From the NCBI GenBank assembly GCA_027858325.1, contig JAQICU010000223.1:1-15778 (forward strand): DNA of 15,778 nt, read 5' to 3'. The stretch is from Candidatus Cloacimonadota bacterium (GTDB lineage Bacteria; Cloacimonadota; Cloacimonadia; Cloacimonadales; TCS61). The first letter of the stretch is position 1; each line of letters starts with the position of its first letter. Under the pieces are notes generated by a model that saw only the letters and a program-made list of their open reading frames with translations, had not been told where the DNA came from and did no database searches. Made by a program: the position numbers and the translations under genes. Positions 7,628-14,598 of this stretch are shown one piece after another.

Positions 7628-7652
7628 GGACGATTAAGGTAATCGTCTCTAC
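7628..7652 (-). repeat. GTAG-type REP-like hairpin, copy 3
   Basis: GACGATTA (7629-7636) / TAATCGTC (7640-7647) with loop AGG, followed by TCTAC. On the reverse strand this reads GTAG, A, hairpin. It is the same stem as at 5405-5424, with one base fewer in the loop. Confidence 0.75.
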
Positions 7653-7706
7653 TGTTTAAATGGTGAAGCCGAAGCAATGTTAAGGTTGGATTTTGGCTTT
7701 AGCCAA

Positions 7707-7781
7707 GTATCGAAGGATAGTGAAAGAATGACCAAACTGAACCCTTCGATACGTCGCATTCGCTCCTACTCAGTGTGACAG
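7707..7781. repeat. TCGAAGG / CTGTCA-type dispersed repeat with inverted arms
   Basis: A perfect 10-bp inverted repeat GTATCGAAGG (7707-7716) / CCTTCGATAC (7743-7752) spans a 26-base gap. The segment 7741-7781, read on the reverse strand, begins CTGTCACACTGAG and ends TATCGAAGGGT. This is the pattern of a repeat I know from many Bacteroidetes-like genomes. A shorter relative lies inside the subtilase gene at 9417-9444. Confidence 0.6.
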
Positions 7782-7793
7782 AAATTATCAGCG

Positions 7794-7815
7794 TTACACA
7801 GATGGAACTGTGTAA
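7794..7815. repeat. TTACACAG-family hairpin, copy 2
   Basis: Perfect 8-bp stem TTACACAG (7794-7801) / CTGTGTAA (7808-7815) around ATGGAA. It is related, in inverted orientation, to the 30-base element at 5356-5385. Confidence 0.65.
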
Positions 7816-7841
7816 GAGAAAGATTGTATTAAAAGTTCACT

Positions 7842-7867
7842 CGAGTCGTAAGGTACAATGACTCGAT
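7842..7867. repeat. CGAGTCGT-family hairpin, copy 2, in the subtilase leader
   Basis: It matches the element at 7533-7558 except at two positions. The change in the right arm (ATGACTCG for ACGACTCG) turns a G-C pair into a G-U pair in RNA, so the hairpin is kept. It lies 25 bases before the subtilase ATG, just upstream of AGGAGG. The two copies bracket the repeat-rich gap. Confidence 0.7.
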
Positions 7868-7891
7868 ACTCACAATAATATAGGAGGAAAT

Positions 7892-9556
7892 ATGAAAAAA
7901 TCTATTCTAATTCTTATTTTAGCTCTTTTTTGTGTAAATATTTTTGCTGCAGAAAAGGCTTATGTCCCCGGTGAGATCATGATCCAGCTTTCTAACATTG
8001 ATGATGAAACAATAGAAAACCTGGAAACTGACATGAAAGCTGTTAATTTACATAGGATAAGCCTGCTTTCCAAAAGAATGAAAATCTGGCTATTTGGTTT
8101 TGAACCCGGGAAGGTAGATGATTCCCTAATAAAACAACATATAAAAAATCACTCTTCGGTTCAGGAAGCTCAGTTCAATCATTACATTTCACAGCGTGAG
8201 TTATTTCCGGATGATTCATCATTTGATCTGCAATGGAATATGCATAATACGGGTTCTACGGGTGGAGTTGAGGATGCAGATATTGATGCTCCTGAAGCCT
8301 GGGATATAACAACCGGTGGAATCACTGTGCTGGGTGATACTCTGGTTATTGCCGTAATTGACGGTGGATGTGATCTGAATCATGAAGATCTTGATCTTTG
8401 GAAAAATGAGGATGAAATTCCTAACAATGGAATTGATGATGATGATAATGGTTATGTGGATGATTACGATGGCTGGAATGCTTACAATCACACAGGTAAT
8501 GTGCCTACAGATAGTCATGGAACACATGTGTCTGGAATCGCCGGTGCTATTGGAAATAACGCTCTTGGAGTTACAGGTGTGAATTGGAACGCAAAGATCA
8601 TGCCGATTGCCGGATCTTCCAGTGTGGAATCTGTAGTTGTGGAGGCTTATGGTTATGTGCTGGAAATGCGTCAACTTTACAACGAAACAGATGGTGAATT
8701 TGGAGCTTTTGTTATCTCTACCAATGCCTCTTTCGGAGTGAATTATGGCAACCCTGCCAACTATCCTTTGTGGAGTGCCGTTTATGATTCTTTAGGTGTT
8801 GTAGGAATTTTAAGTGCAGCAGCAACAATGAATATCAATGCAAATGTTGATGAAGTTGGTGATATGCCCACAGCCTGTGAAAGTGATTATCTGATCACAG
8901 TAACGAATACAACGAAATATGATGTAAAAGCCAGTTCAGCTGCTTACGGATTGGAAACTATAGATCTGGGAGCTCCTGGCAGCAGTGTTTATTCAACTAA
9001 TTATAATAATAGTTACTCATACAAGACGGGTACTTCAATGGCAACTCCTCATGTGGCTGGAGCGGTGGCAATGATGTTCTCGGCTGCAACGGAAGAATTC
9101 TTATTGGAATACAAAGATAGTCTTGCGTTAAAGTGTCTGGAGATAAAACAATATATCCTGGATGGAGTAGATATTTTACCATCTTTGGATGGAGTAACAG
9201 TTTCAGGTGGTAGACTGAATATGTTTAATTCATTAGAATTGATGTCAACTGTAGGTGTTGAAGAGAATCATTTGTTTGTAGCTAAAACCAGTTTATCAAA
9301 TTATCCAAATCCTTTCAATCCATCTACAACGATTTATTTTGAATTAACCGCAAAGGATGCTAAGAGAGCAAAGATAGAAATTTATAATTTAAAAGGACAA
9401 ATAATTAAGAACTTGCCTGTCATCCTGAGCGGAGTCGAAGGATCAGCAAACTGGGATGGAACCAATAATAACAACCAACCTGTTTCCAGCGGGATATACT
9501 TTTATAAATTGGATATAGAAAATTCACCTGTGAAAAAGATGATTTTAATGAAATAG
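7892..9556 (+). CDS. Secreted S8 subtilisin-like serine protease with C-terminal sorting domain
   Basis: 554 residues. Signal peptide MKKSILILILALFCVNIFAA; an N-terminal prodomain-like region (about 25-100); then the S8 catalytic domain. Catalytic Asp157 (AVIDGG), His209 (DSHGTHVSG), Ser382 (GTSMATPHVAG) and oxyanion Asn278 (STNAS) are all present, so it should be active. An acidic 'NNGIDDDDNGYVDD' loop (about 178-191), common in Bacteroidetes subtilases, may bind calcium. The last 85 residues (SNYPNPFNPSTT ... WDG ... SSGIYFYKL ... KKMILMK) form the sorting or anchoring domain used for export to the cell surface in type IX-like systems. AGGAGG lies a few bases before the ATG. The EEP gene follows after 13 bases, so the two are one operon. 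Two stretches of the sorting domain look derived from dispersed DNA repeats. Confidence 0.9.
   Translation: MKKSILILILALFCVNIFAAEKAYVPGEIMIQLSNIDDETIENLETDMKAVNLHRISLLSKRMKIWLFGFEPGKVDDSLIKQHIKNHSSVQEAQFNHYISQRELFPDDSSFDLQWNMHNTGSTGGVEDADIDAPEAWDITTGGITVLGDTLVIAVIDGGCDLNHEDLDLWKNEDEIPNNGIDDDDNGYVDDYDGWNAYNHTGNVPTDSHGTHVSGIAGAIGNNALGVTGVNWNAKIMPIAGSSSVESVVVEAYGYVLEMRQLYNETDGEFGAFVISTNASFGVNYGNPANYPLWSAVYDSLGVVGILSAAATMNINANVDEVGDMPTACESDYLITVTNTTKYDVKASSAAYGLETIDLGAPGSSVYSTNYNNSYSYKTGTSMATPHVAGAVAMMFSAATEEFLLEYKDSLALKCLEIKQYILDGVDILPSLDGVTVSGGRLNMFNSLELMSTVGVEENHLFVAKTSLSNYPNPFNPSTTIYFELTAKDAKRAKIEIYNLKGQIIKNLPVILSGVEGSANWDGTNNNNQPVSSGIYFYKLDIENSPVKKMILMK
9344..9373 (+). repeat. GCAAAGGA-type repeat segment inside the subtilase gene
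   Basis: AACCGCAAAGGATGCTAAGA and the bases after it encode LTAKDAKRAK in the sorting domain. From memory this resembles a short direct repeat (CGCAAAGGACGCAAAGAG) dispersed in many genomes. It is the only copy I see in this window, so assignment as a repeat rests on recall. Confidence 0.4.
9417..9444 (+). repeat. CTGTCATCCTGAG-type dispersed repeat translated within the subtilase
   Basis: CTGTCATCCTGAG followed by CGGAGTCGAAGGATC is read in frame as part of 'LPVILSGVEGSANWDG' (residues about 508-523). It is related to the non-coding copy at 7741-7781 (reverse strand), which shares the CTGTCA, CTGAG and TCGAAGG blocks. Confidence 0.6.
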
Positions 9557-9569
9557 ATTAGGAGAAAAT

Positions 9570-10472
9570 ATGAAAAAAATTATTGTTGCAATATGCATTT
9601 TGCTAACTATCAGCCTCTGGGCAGAAGAACTTCCCAAAATTGAATACGATAAATTAACAATTGGTGAAGAACAAACTCTGGAAGTTATGACCTGGAATAT
9701 TCAGAATTTTCCTAAAAGCGAACATACTGTTGCGTATGCAGTGGGGATAATATCAGCTATAGATGCTGATGTGATTGGGTTGCAGGAGATCGAGAGTGAC
9801 TCTGCCTTTGTAGTGCTGTTAAATAATTTACAGAAACAAAACCCTGAAGATAAATGGAATGGATTCCGGGCAAATACAAATGAATGGGAAATGAATCTGG
9901 CATATCTCTATAAATCGAGTCTGATCAATGTAGATAGTATTTACCAGATCTATCCCGATGATGAAATATATCATCAACCCTTTCCCAGAAAACCACTGAT
10001 GCTGGAATTCTCTTACTTTAACCAGAAACTCTTTGTCATAAATAATCACTTAAAAGCAATGCCGGGCGAAAAAAACATTGTACGCAGAAGAGAAGCCTGC
10101 AAATTGCTGGATGAATATATAGATGAATTTCTTCCAGAAGAAAATGTAATATTATTAGGTGATCTGAACGATCAACTTACAGATGAGGTAGAAGAAAATT
10201 CTTTCAATGTATTTTTGGATGATAAACAAAATTACTATTTTACAGATTGGGAAATTGCTGCGGACAGCACAGCCAACTGGAGTTATCCATACTGGAAATA
10301 TCGTGGACATATCGATCACATTCTCATCTCCAACGAACTCTATGATGAATTTGAAAATTCAGGTTCTTTTGTGAAAGTGATTACGATAGATAAATTTATG
10401 GAAGATGGCGAAGACTCTCGCTACAAATATATCACCGATCACCGACCGGTTGTGATTAGATTGAAATTTTAA
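9570..10472 (+). CDS. Secreted EEP-family (DNase I-like) nuclease/phosphatase
   Basis: 300 residues, with signal peptide MKKIIVAICILLTISLWAEE and then one endonuclease/exonuclease/phosphatase domain that fills the protein. Motifs in order: TWNIQNF (Asn43), LQEIES (Glu73), NNHLKA (His160), GDLNDQL (Asp198, Asn200), HIDHIL (Asp249, His250) and TDHRPV (Asp290, His291). It aligns along its length with the C-terminal domain of the lipoprotein at 6060-7526 (for example 'CxLLDEYI...LPxENVIxLGDxND'). The two are paralogues, one soluble in the periplasm or outside, one lipid-anchored with FN3 domains. AGGAG lies 5-6 bases before the ATG, and the gene starts 13 bases after the subtilase stop. It probably degrades external DNA or RNA, or releases phosphate. 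That role is inferred from the fold alone. Confidence 0.85.
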   Translation: MKKIIVAICILLTISLWAEELPKIEYDKLTIGEEQTLEVMTWNIQNFPKSEHTVAYAVGIISAIDADVIGLQEIESDSAFVVLLNNLQKQNPEDKWNGFRANTNEWEMNLAYLYKSSLINVDSIYQIYPDDEIYHQPFPRKPLMLEFSYFNQKLFVINNHLKAMPGEKNIVRRREACKLLDEYIDEFLPEENVILLGDLNDQLTDEVEENSFNVFLDDKQNYYFTDWEIAADSTANWSYPYWKYRGHIDHILISNELYDEFENSGSFVKVITIDKFMEDGEDSRYKYITDHRPVVIRLKF

Positions 10473-10758
10473 ATTTTTCCCCGTCACTTTGCCCGTCAAG
10501 CCGTAGTTGATGTTCGTTAAACGAAGGTTGAAGGAATCTTTCTGCTTCTCTTTTAACGAAGGAAGGGGAATTCAGGAAACGCAAGAAACTTCACAATTGC
10601 TTTTGAATTTATGTCATCCCTCTCTTTAAAGAGAGGGACCGAGGGTGAGTTAGATATTATTTTTTTCCAGAACTTCTTTATAAATTTCCTATCTAACCTT
10701 CGGAAGGTCGAGATAAACAGTAAGTTTCACAACCTTCAGAAGGGTTTGCTCCGGAAAT
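10473..10758. other. 286-base non-coding gap between converging genes, rich in inverted repeats
   Basis: Besides the palindrome at 10617-10638 it holds TTCGTT/AACGAA at about 10513-10525, a GTTAGATA (10649-10656) / TATCTAAC (10690-10697) pair and ACCTTC/GAAGGT (10696-10708). A second CCTTC/GAAGG pair lies at about 10733-10743. TTTTAACGAAG in it recurs at about 11718. A 61-codon plus-strand frame (10611-10796) only reads through these repeats. The genes on both sides point inward, so terminators are expected, but no stem followed by a T run is clear. Confidence 0.5.
10617..10638. repeat. Perfect 22-base palindrome
   Basis: TCCCTCTCTTT (10617-10627) is followed without any loop by its exact reverse complement AAAGAGAGGGA (10628-10638). 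GTCA precedes it and CCGAGGGTGAGTTAGA follows. It looks like a dispersed palindromic element rather than a terminator. Confidence 0.65.
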
Positions 10759-11628
10759 CTACTCTTCCGGTTCCAAATGAACCATTACATCTATAATTCT
10801 TGAATTACATCTAAGTAATGCACTTTTTACCTCTTCCGTAACATCATGACCTTTCAATACAGATAGATCGCCATCTACTTGTAAGTGCAGATCCAGATAA
10901 ATTGAGTTGCCCAATTTCCGGGTACGTATTTTATGATGCCCTTTTACATCAGAATGACTTGTTATAATTTTGGAAATATTCTGAATTTCCTCATCTGAAA
11001 TACCGGTATCAACTAGTTCATTTATGTTATTATAAATAATTCCAATAGCTAGTTTGATAATAAATGCAGCCACGATAATAGCTCCTATATGATCAAGAAT
11101 TATTAGTTTGGGATCTATCAGGGAAGCAACCACAGCTATAAGTACAGGTATGGAGGAAAAAGCATCTGTTCTGTGATGCCATGCATTTGCTTTTACTGAA
11201 GAGGAATTTGTTTTTACTCCGATCTTATAAGTTTTATGGAATAGCAATTCCTTAAAAATTATAGAAATAATGGGGCCAATTATAGTGAAAAGTTTTAATG
11301 ATTCTGTATGACCCTTGTTTATTGTCGCAATTGCATGATAGCCAATTCCACCAGCTGCAGATAATAGAATCACTCCAATTAATATCGTGATGAATGATTC
11401 AATTTTCTGGTGACCGTAAGGGTGACTGCTGTCAGGTGGAGCAGTCCAGTATTTTACACCGAGTAAAATTACCAGATCGGTGGAAGTATCGGAAAAACTA
11501 TGGGTAGCATCAGCTACAACTGCCTGACTGTTCCCGAGAAACCCCAGCACAAACTTAATAATGGAAATAAGCACATTCAGTACTAATCCCCAAAGGGTGA
11601 TCTTCTTTATTTCTTTTTTCTTATTCAT
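10759..11628 (-). CDS. Cation diffusion facilitator (CDF) family metal exporter
   Basis: 289 residues from the ATG at 11628, with the usual CDF layout. An N-terminal basic MNKKKEIKK leads into six membrane segments and then a cytoplasmic C-terminal metal-binding domain (from about 205). Transport-site residues: His43 and Asp47 in 'ADATHSFSD' of TM2, and His151 and Asp155 in 'WHHRTDAFSS' of TM5. Two H-x3-D pairs are typical of zinc-type carriers, so proton-coupled export of Zn2+ or a similar divalent ion is likely. 'PDSSHPYGHQKIE' (65-77) is the conserved TM2-TM3 loop. An in-frame TTG at 11643 would add five residues. I prefer the ATG because it gives the normal N-terminus, though neither start has a good ribosome-binding site. 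It stands alone, flanked by repeat-rich gaps. Confidence 0.88.
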   Translation of the reverse strand: MNKKKEIKKITLWGLVLNVLISIIKFVLGFLGNSQAVVADATHSFSDTSTDLVILLGVKYWTAPPDSSHPYGHQKIESFITILIGVILLSAAGGIGYHAIATINKGHTESLKLFTIIGPIISIIFKELLFHKTYKIGVKTNSSSVKANAWHHRTDAFSSIPVLIAVVASLIDPKLIILDHIGAIIVAAFIIKLAIGIIYNNINELVDTGISDEEIQNISKIITSHSDVKGHHKIRTRKLGNSIYLDLHLQVDGDLSVLKGHDVTEEVKSALLRCNSRIIDVMVHLEPEE

Positions 11629-11765
11629 AATAAAACAAAACAACTTCTCAGCAAAACCTTGTCAATGCAATATTGGTAAGCTACTCCCAATATCTCCATG
11701 CTCTGGCTGCTGATCTTTTAACGAAGAGCAAGGGATTCGGTTCTTGGTCTATCCTTCCTTAAGAG

Positions 11766-11879
11766 AGCAACGTGAGAGACTCGTCAGGATGACGACATTT
11801 CAAAGCAACGTGAGAGACTCGTCAGGATGACGACATTTCAAAGCAGCGTGAGAGACTCGTCAGGATGACGAGTGAAAAA
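11766..11879. repeat. 38-base tandem repeat, three copies
   Basis: Units at 11766-11803, 11804-11841 and 11842-11879. The first two are identical; the third differs at one early base and at its end. Each holds TCGTCA-GGA-TGACGA, a 6-bp stem with a 3-base loop, preceded by AACGTGAGAGAC. The units abut with no spacers. Confidence 0.85.
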
Positions 11880-11881
11880 AC

Positions 11882-11935
11882 AGCATGCGAGATTCGTCCA
11901 GCCTTTGCTGGCTCTGCTTGGCAAGCAGGATGGCG
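11882..11935. repeat. Degenerate fourth repeat copy with a nested hairpin insertion
   Basis: AGCATGCGAGATTCGTC (11882-11898) matches the first half of the 38-base unit. AGGATGGCG (11927-11935) matches its second half. The 28 bases between them form two hairpins with the flanks: CCAGC (11898-11902) / GCTGG (11907-11911), and CTGCTT (11914-11919) / AAGCAG (11923-11928). It looks like one palindromic element inserted in the loop of another. Confidence 0.55.
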
Positions 11936-11982
11936 CTTACTTTTTCTTCAAATAATAATTAGATTACTACTTCTTCATTTTC

Positions 11983-13155
11983 TCAAATCAATTGTGTCAA
12001 TACTGCTGTTTTAAAGATTTCCTTAAGCACTTTTAAGAAATACTCCACCTCTTCTTCTGTATTGAAGATCTGGATCGATATACGGATCATTAGCTTATCT
12101 TTCCATTTAATTACGGGAACTTCAATTTTGTATTTATCGTATAATAAACTTTTGAGTTCAGGGAATGAATATTTTTGAGGAACTTCAATTACACCCATCA
12201 TCAAACAATCCGGTAATTTTGTCTAAAGAGATTTTTTCTTTGTGATCTTATCAGCTTCCCTGATGAAGTATTTCACAAGTGCGTTACATTTCTTCTTCAA
12301 ATCTGCTACATTATTTTTGTTATAGAAATTAATTGAATCTGGAATAGTGAGAAATGATGATAGATCACTTGTACCGTAAACCTGGTTGGTATCTATATAA
12401 TCACTACCACTTTGCAATTCTCGATTCAGACCCCAACCCCAGCCGGTTATAAGCGGTTTAACCATTGACTGCAGTTTCTTCCTGGTATATAAAAAAGCTG
12501 TACCCTTAGGTGCAAAAAGCCATTTGTGGATATTACTGAAATAGAAATCAGGGGCGATCTCCATTATGTTTAAAGGGCATTGACCAATTGTATGAGCACC
12601 ATCCACAATAGAAATAATATTATTTTCCCGGGCAAACTTACAAATTTCTCTTGCCGGGAAAAGTTGAGCTGTGCTTGAGGTGATGTGACTAAAGAAAATC
12701 ACTTTAGTTTCGGGATTGATGTATGATCTTATTTTACGGATAATATCACTTGTTTCCGGCAGCGGTAGTTCAATATCTATTACTTTTATTTTGAATCCCT
12801 TTTCCTTTTGCCAGAATTCCCAGGCATTTATACAAGCACCATATTCATGGTTTGTTACCAGAACTTCATCACCTTCCTCAAGATCCAAAGATCTAATTAC
12901 TGTATTAGTAGCATAAGTTGCATTTCTGGTAAGGGTAAGACTATCACAATGAGCATTGATGAAATTTCCAATTGACTGCCGGGATCTCTTTAACTCGGGG
13001 ATTAAAGTTTCTTGAAAAAATTCTACTGGCTGGTATTCAATAACTCTTTGCCACTCATGGTATTTGTTGAATACTGTTTTAGGGCAGGCGCCGAAAGAGC
13101 CATTATTGAAGAAGTATATGTCTTTGTTTAATAAAAAATCATCCCTATTTATCAT
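11983..13155 (-). pseudogene. Class V aminotransferase (isopenicillin-N epimerase-like) interrupted by one in-frame TAG
   Basis: The frame from the ATG at 13155 gives 310 residues and stops at TAG (12225-12223). The same frame stays open for the next 79 codons to the TAA at 11983. Ignoring the TAG gives one protein of 390 residues, the normal family length. The N-terminal part has 'YFFNNGSFGACP', 'TRNATYATN', 'VDGAHTIGQ' (Asp185, His188) and 'SNIHKWLFAPKG' with the PLP lysine Lys211. The part after the stop, 'KYKIEVPVIKWKDKLMIRIS' and on, is the family's C-terminal small domain with the carboxylate-binding Arg. Relatives rearrange or cleave amino acids using PLP. The upstream piece alone lacks the small domain, so the gene is probably inactive. 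TAG is an ordinary stop elsewhere here (the CDF and subtilase genes), so recoding is unlikely. A sequencing or assembly error is possible. Confidence 0.8.
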
Positions 13156-13287
13156 AATACTTCGCAGTTGTTTTATAAGTATTAACTGTTTTCATTGTTT
13201 TGTTATTTATTCTCCTTACCAAACTTATATGAATTTAAAATCGGAACTATCAACTATACAAAATCGTATATGCATTTATTTTACTTT

Positions 13288-14598
13288 CTAAAATATTAAT
13301 AGTGTCGATTTAATTGAATCACGCAATTTAGGATTCACTTTTACTTCCTCTGCATAATCATTCCATGAAGACACTATTATATTAATATTATCTATGATTT
13401 TGTCTGCTTTATTAATATTTATTGATTTAGCAACTTCCAATAAATCACTTCTGAAAATATTTTTTCTTTTACCATTAATACTTAAAGCATGTTGGCTTAC
13501 CCAGATACTACTGGGGTTAAAGGCATGGCAAATATCATAAGCAGGTGCCAATTCCCAAGTACTATTTTTCTTTAAGCGAAAAGCAAAGTTTTTAGTGTGA
13601 TCATCGCAATTTTGAGCTAGTACATTAAATACCATTTGACGAAACATTTGTTCAGCTTGTGGGTAGGGTAAACGTAGTAAACGCATAGTTTGAAATAATT
13701 GTTCATAACTATAACTATAAACTTCATTAAAATCATAATGTTGCATTGCGCAGAATGTTTGAATGTGGTGCTTTTGATCATTACCTTCCCGATCAAATCG
13801 TTTACTCATAAAATGTGCCCTGTCATTTTCTTCTAACAATTGAGATTCCATCATATTAATTCCACAATCTTTAGCCATATTATAGTAAGCCATCTCAACA
13901 CGTCCATATCCTTTACTTTCTCCAAATTGTGCATCACTAACACCATCTAATTTAATCAGCCAATGTTCGAATCCTTTTGGGGCTTTGGTTTGCCCGGATC
14001 GCACCTGTCTCGTTTTTTCATTATAAGCAATTATTGCTTTTGGTCTTACTCCTCCGGCTGATGTTCCTATTTTTAATATTTCCATCATTGCTTCTTGCTC
14101 ATTTTCATTTATGTTAGTTTCAAAATGCTCTCTTTTTTGCAGTATTTTTTGAGCAATATCAACAAGACTGTTAATTTCAACATGGAAGGTGTATTTGCTT
14201 GATTTAAATTGAGCAGGTTCAAATTCTAAAGCTCCCATACCTCTGGTTCCAATAAAACAAAGTTGTTCTACCGGATTCATACTATTGGGCTGACGCCCTT
14301 TTTGTGCTAACCAAATATTGATTAACTGGTTCCCATATCTATCTGGCAACACATCTGCCAATAATCCGGGTAACCCTTTAAATGTATCACTTTCACTGTT
14401 TCTTGATGCTCTAATTTCCGGGAATGAATAGATTTTGTTATTTGTGGAAAGAGGCATTTTTATTGGAGCCAGTTCCAATCCAGTTATGGCAAATTTTGGG
14501 TCATATTCAAAACTTGCTATACCGTTACTTTCATCCCAGGCAACTGCTCCCACCGTCTGGTCCCAAATTTTTACAAATGCTGTTTCCATGTTTACCAT
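13288..14598 (-). CDS. hipA: HipA-family serine/threonine kinase toxin
   Basis: 436 residues, the usual HipA length. The N-terminal subdomain (about 1-125) contains 'KGLPGLLADVLPDRYGNQLI' and 'CFIGTRGMGALEFEPA', both family signatures. The Gly-rich ATP loop 'GTSAGGVRPKA' (178-188) carries a Ser where HipA autophosphorylates. The catalytic loop is 'NCDDHTKNF' (Asp332/Asp333, Asn337), and the metal-binding Asp is in 'APAYDI' (Asp355). HipA kinases phosphorylate translation components (glutamyl-tRNA synthetase in E. coli) and induce dormancy or persistence; the target here is unknown. The ATG overlaps the stop of the upstream hipB-like gene (ATGGTAA), so translation is coupled. An internal ATG three codons later is possible. 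The key residues are intact, so the kinase should be active and held in check by its partner. Confidence 0.9.
   Translation of the reverse strand: MVNMETAFVKIWDQTVGAVAWDESNGIASFEYDPKFAITGLELAPIKMPLSTNNKIYSFPEIRASRNSESDTFKGLPGLLADVLPDRYGNQLINIWLAQKGRQPNSMNPVEQLCFIGTRGMGALEFEPAQFKSSKYTFHVEINSLVDIAQKILQKREHFETNINENEQEAMMEILKIGTSAGGVRPKAIIAYNEKTRQVRSGQTKAPKGFEHWLIKLDGVSDAQFGESKGYGRVEMAYYNMAKDCGINMMESQLLEENDRAHFMSKRFDREGNDQKHHIQTFCAMQHYDFNEVYSYSYEQLFQTMRLLRLPYPQAEQMFRQMVFNVLAQNCDDHTKNFAFRLKKNSTWELAPAYDICHAFNPSSIWVSQHALSINGKRKNIFRSDLLEVAKSININKADKIIDNINIIVSSWNDYAEEVKVNPKLRDSIKSTLLIF

Larger units (their letters stand above)
7527..7891. other. 365-base non-coding gap made largely of palindromic repeats
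   Basis: No credible gene lies here. At least six hairpins or repeat-like elements can be seen (7531-7558, 7571-7597, 7628-7652, 7707-7781, 7794-7815, 7842-7867), listed separately. A smaller stem TTGGCT/AGCCAA lies at about 7693-7706. The last 25 bases hold the leader of the subtilase gene, with AGGAGG before its ATG. No promoter is clear, and the repeats leave little room for one. Confidence 0.7.
11629..11982. other. 354-base non-coding gap with tandem and nested repeats
   Basis: No gene is seen. Its main content is the 38-base tandem repeat (11766-11879) and a degenerate further copy (11882-11935), described separately. 11690-11760 holds CTTTTAACGAAGAG, shared with the gap at 10473-10758. 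The final 40 bases before the aminotransferase stop are A/T-rich without a clear hairpin. Confidence 0.6.

Noticed and set aside
8382..8582. Plus-strand ORF rich in Met inside the subtilase gene
   Set aside because: It is a frame shadow of the acidic GAT-rich loop of the subtilase, whose own frame carries the catalytic residues.
8219..8674. 151-codon minus-strand ORF
   Set aside because: Antisense shadow of the subtilase catalytic domain with low-complexity Ile/His content and no signal.
10611..10796. 61-codon plus-strand ORF
   Set aside because: It reads through the 22-base palindrome and other repeats, ends inside the CDF gene, and has no domain.
11766..11879. CRISPR-like array
   Set aside because: The 38-base units abut directly with no unique spacers, and no cas genes are present.
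12223..12225. TAG as a recoded (pyrrolysine-type) codon
   Set aside because: TAG is used as a normal stop by at least two other genes in the window, and no suppressor is seen. Kept only as a check.
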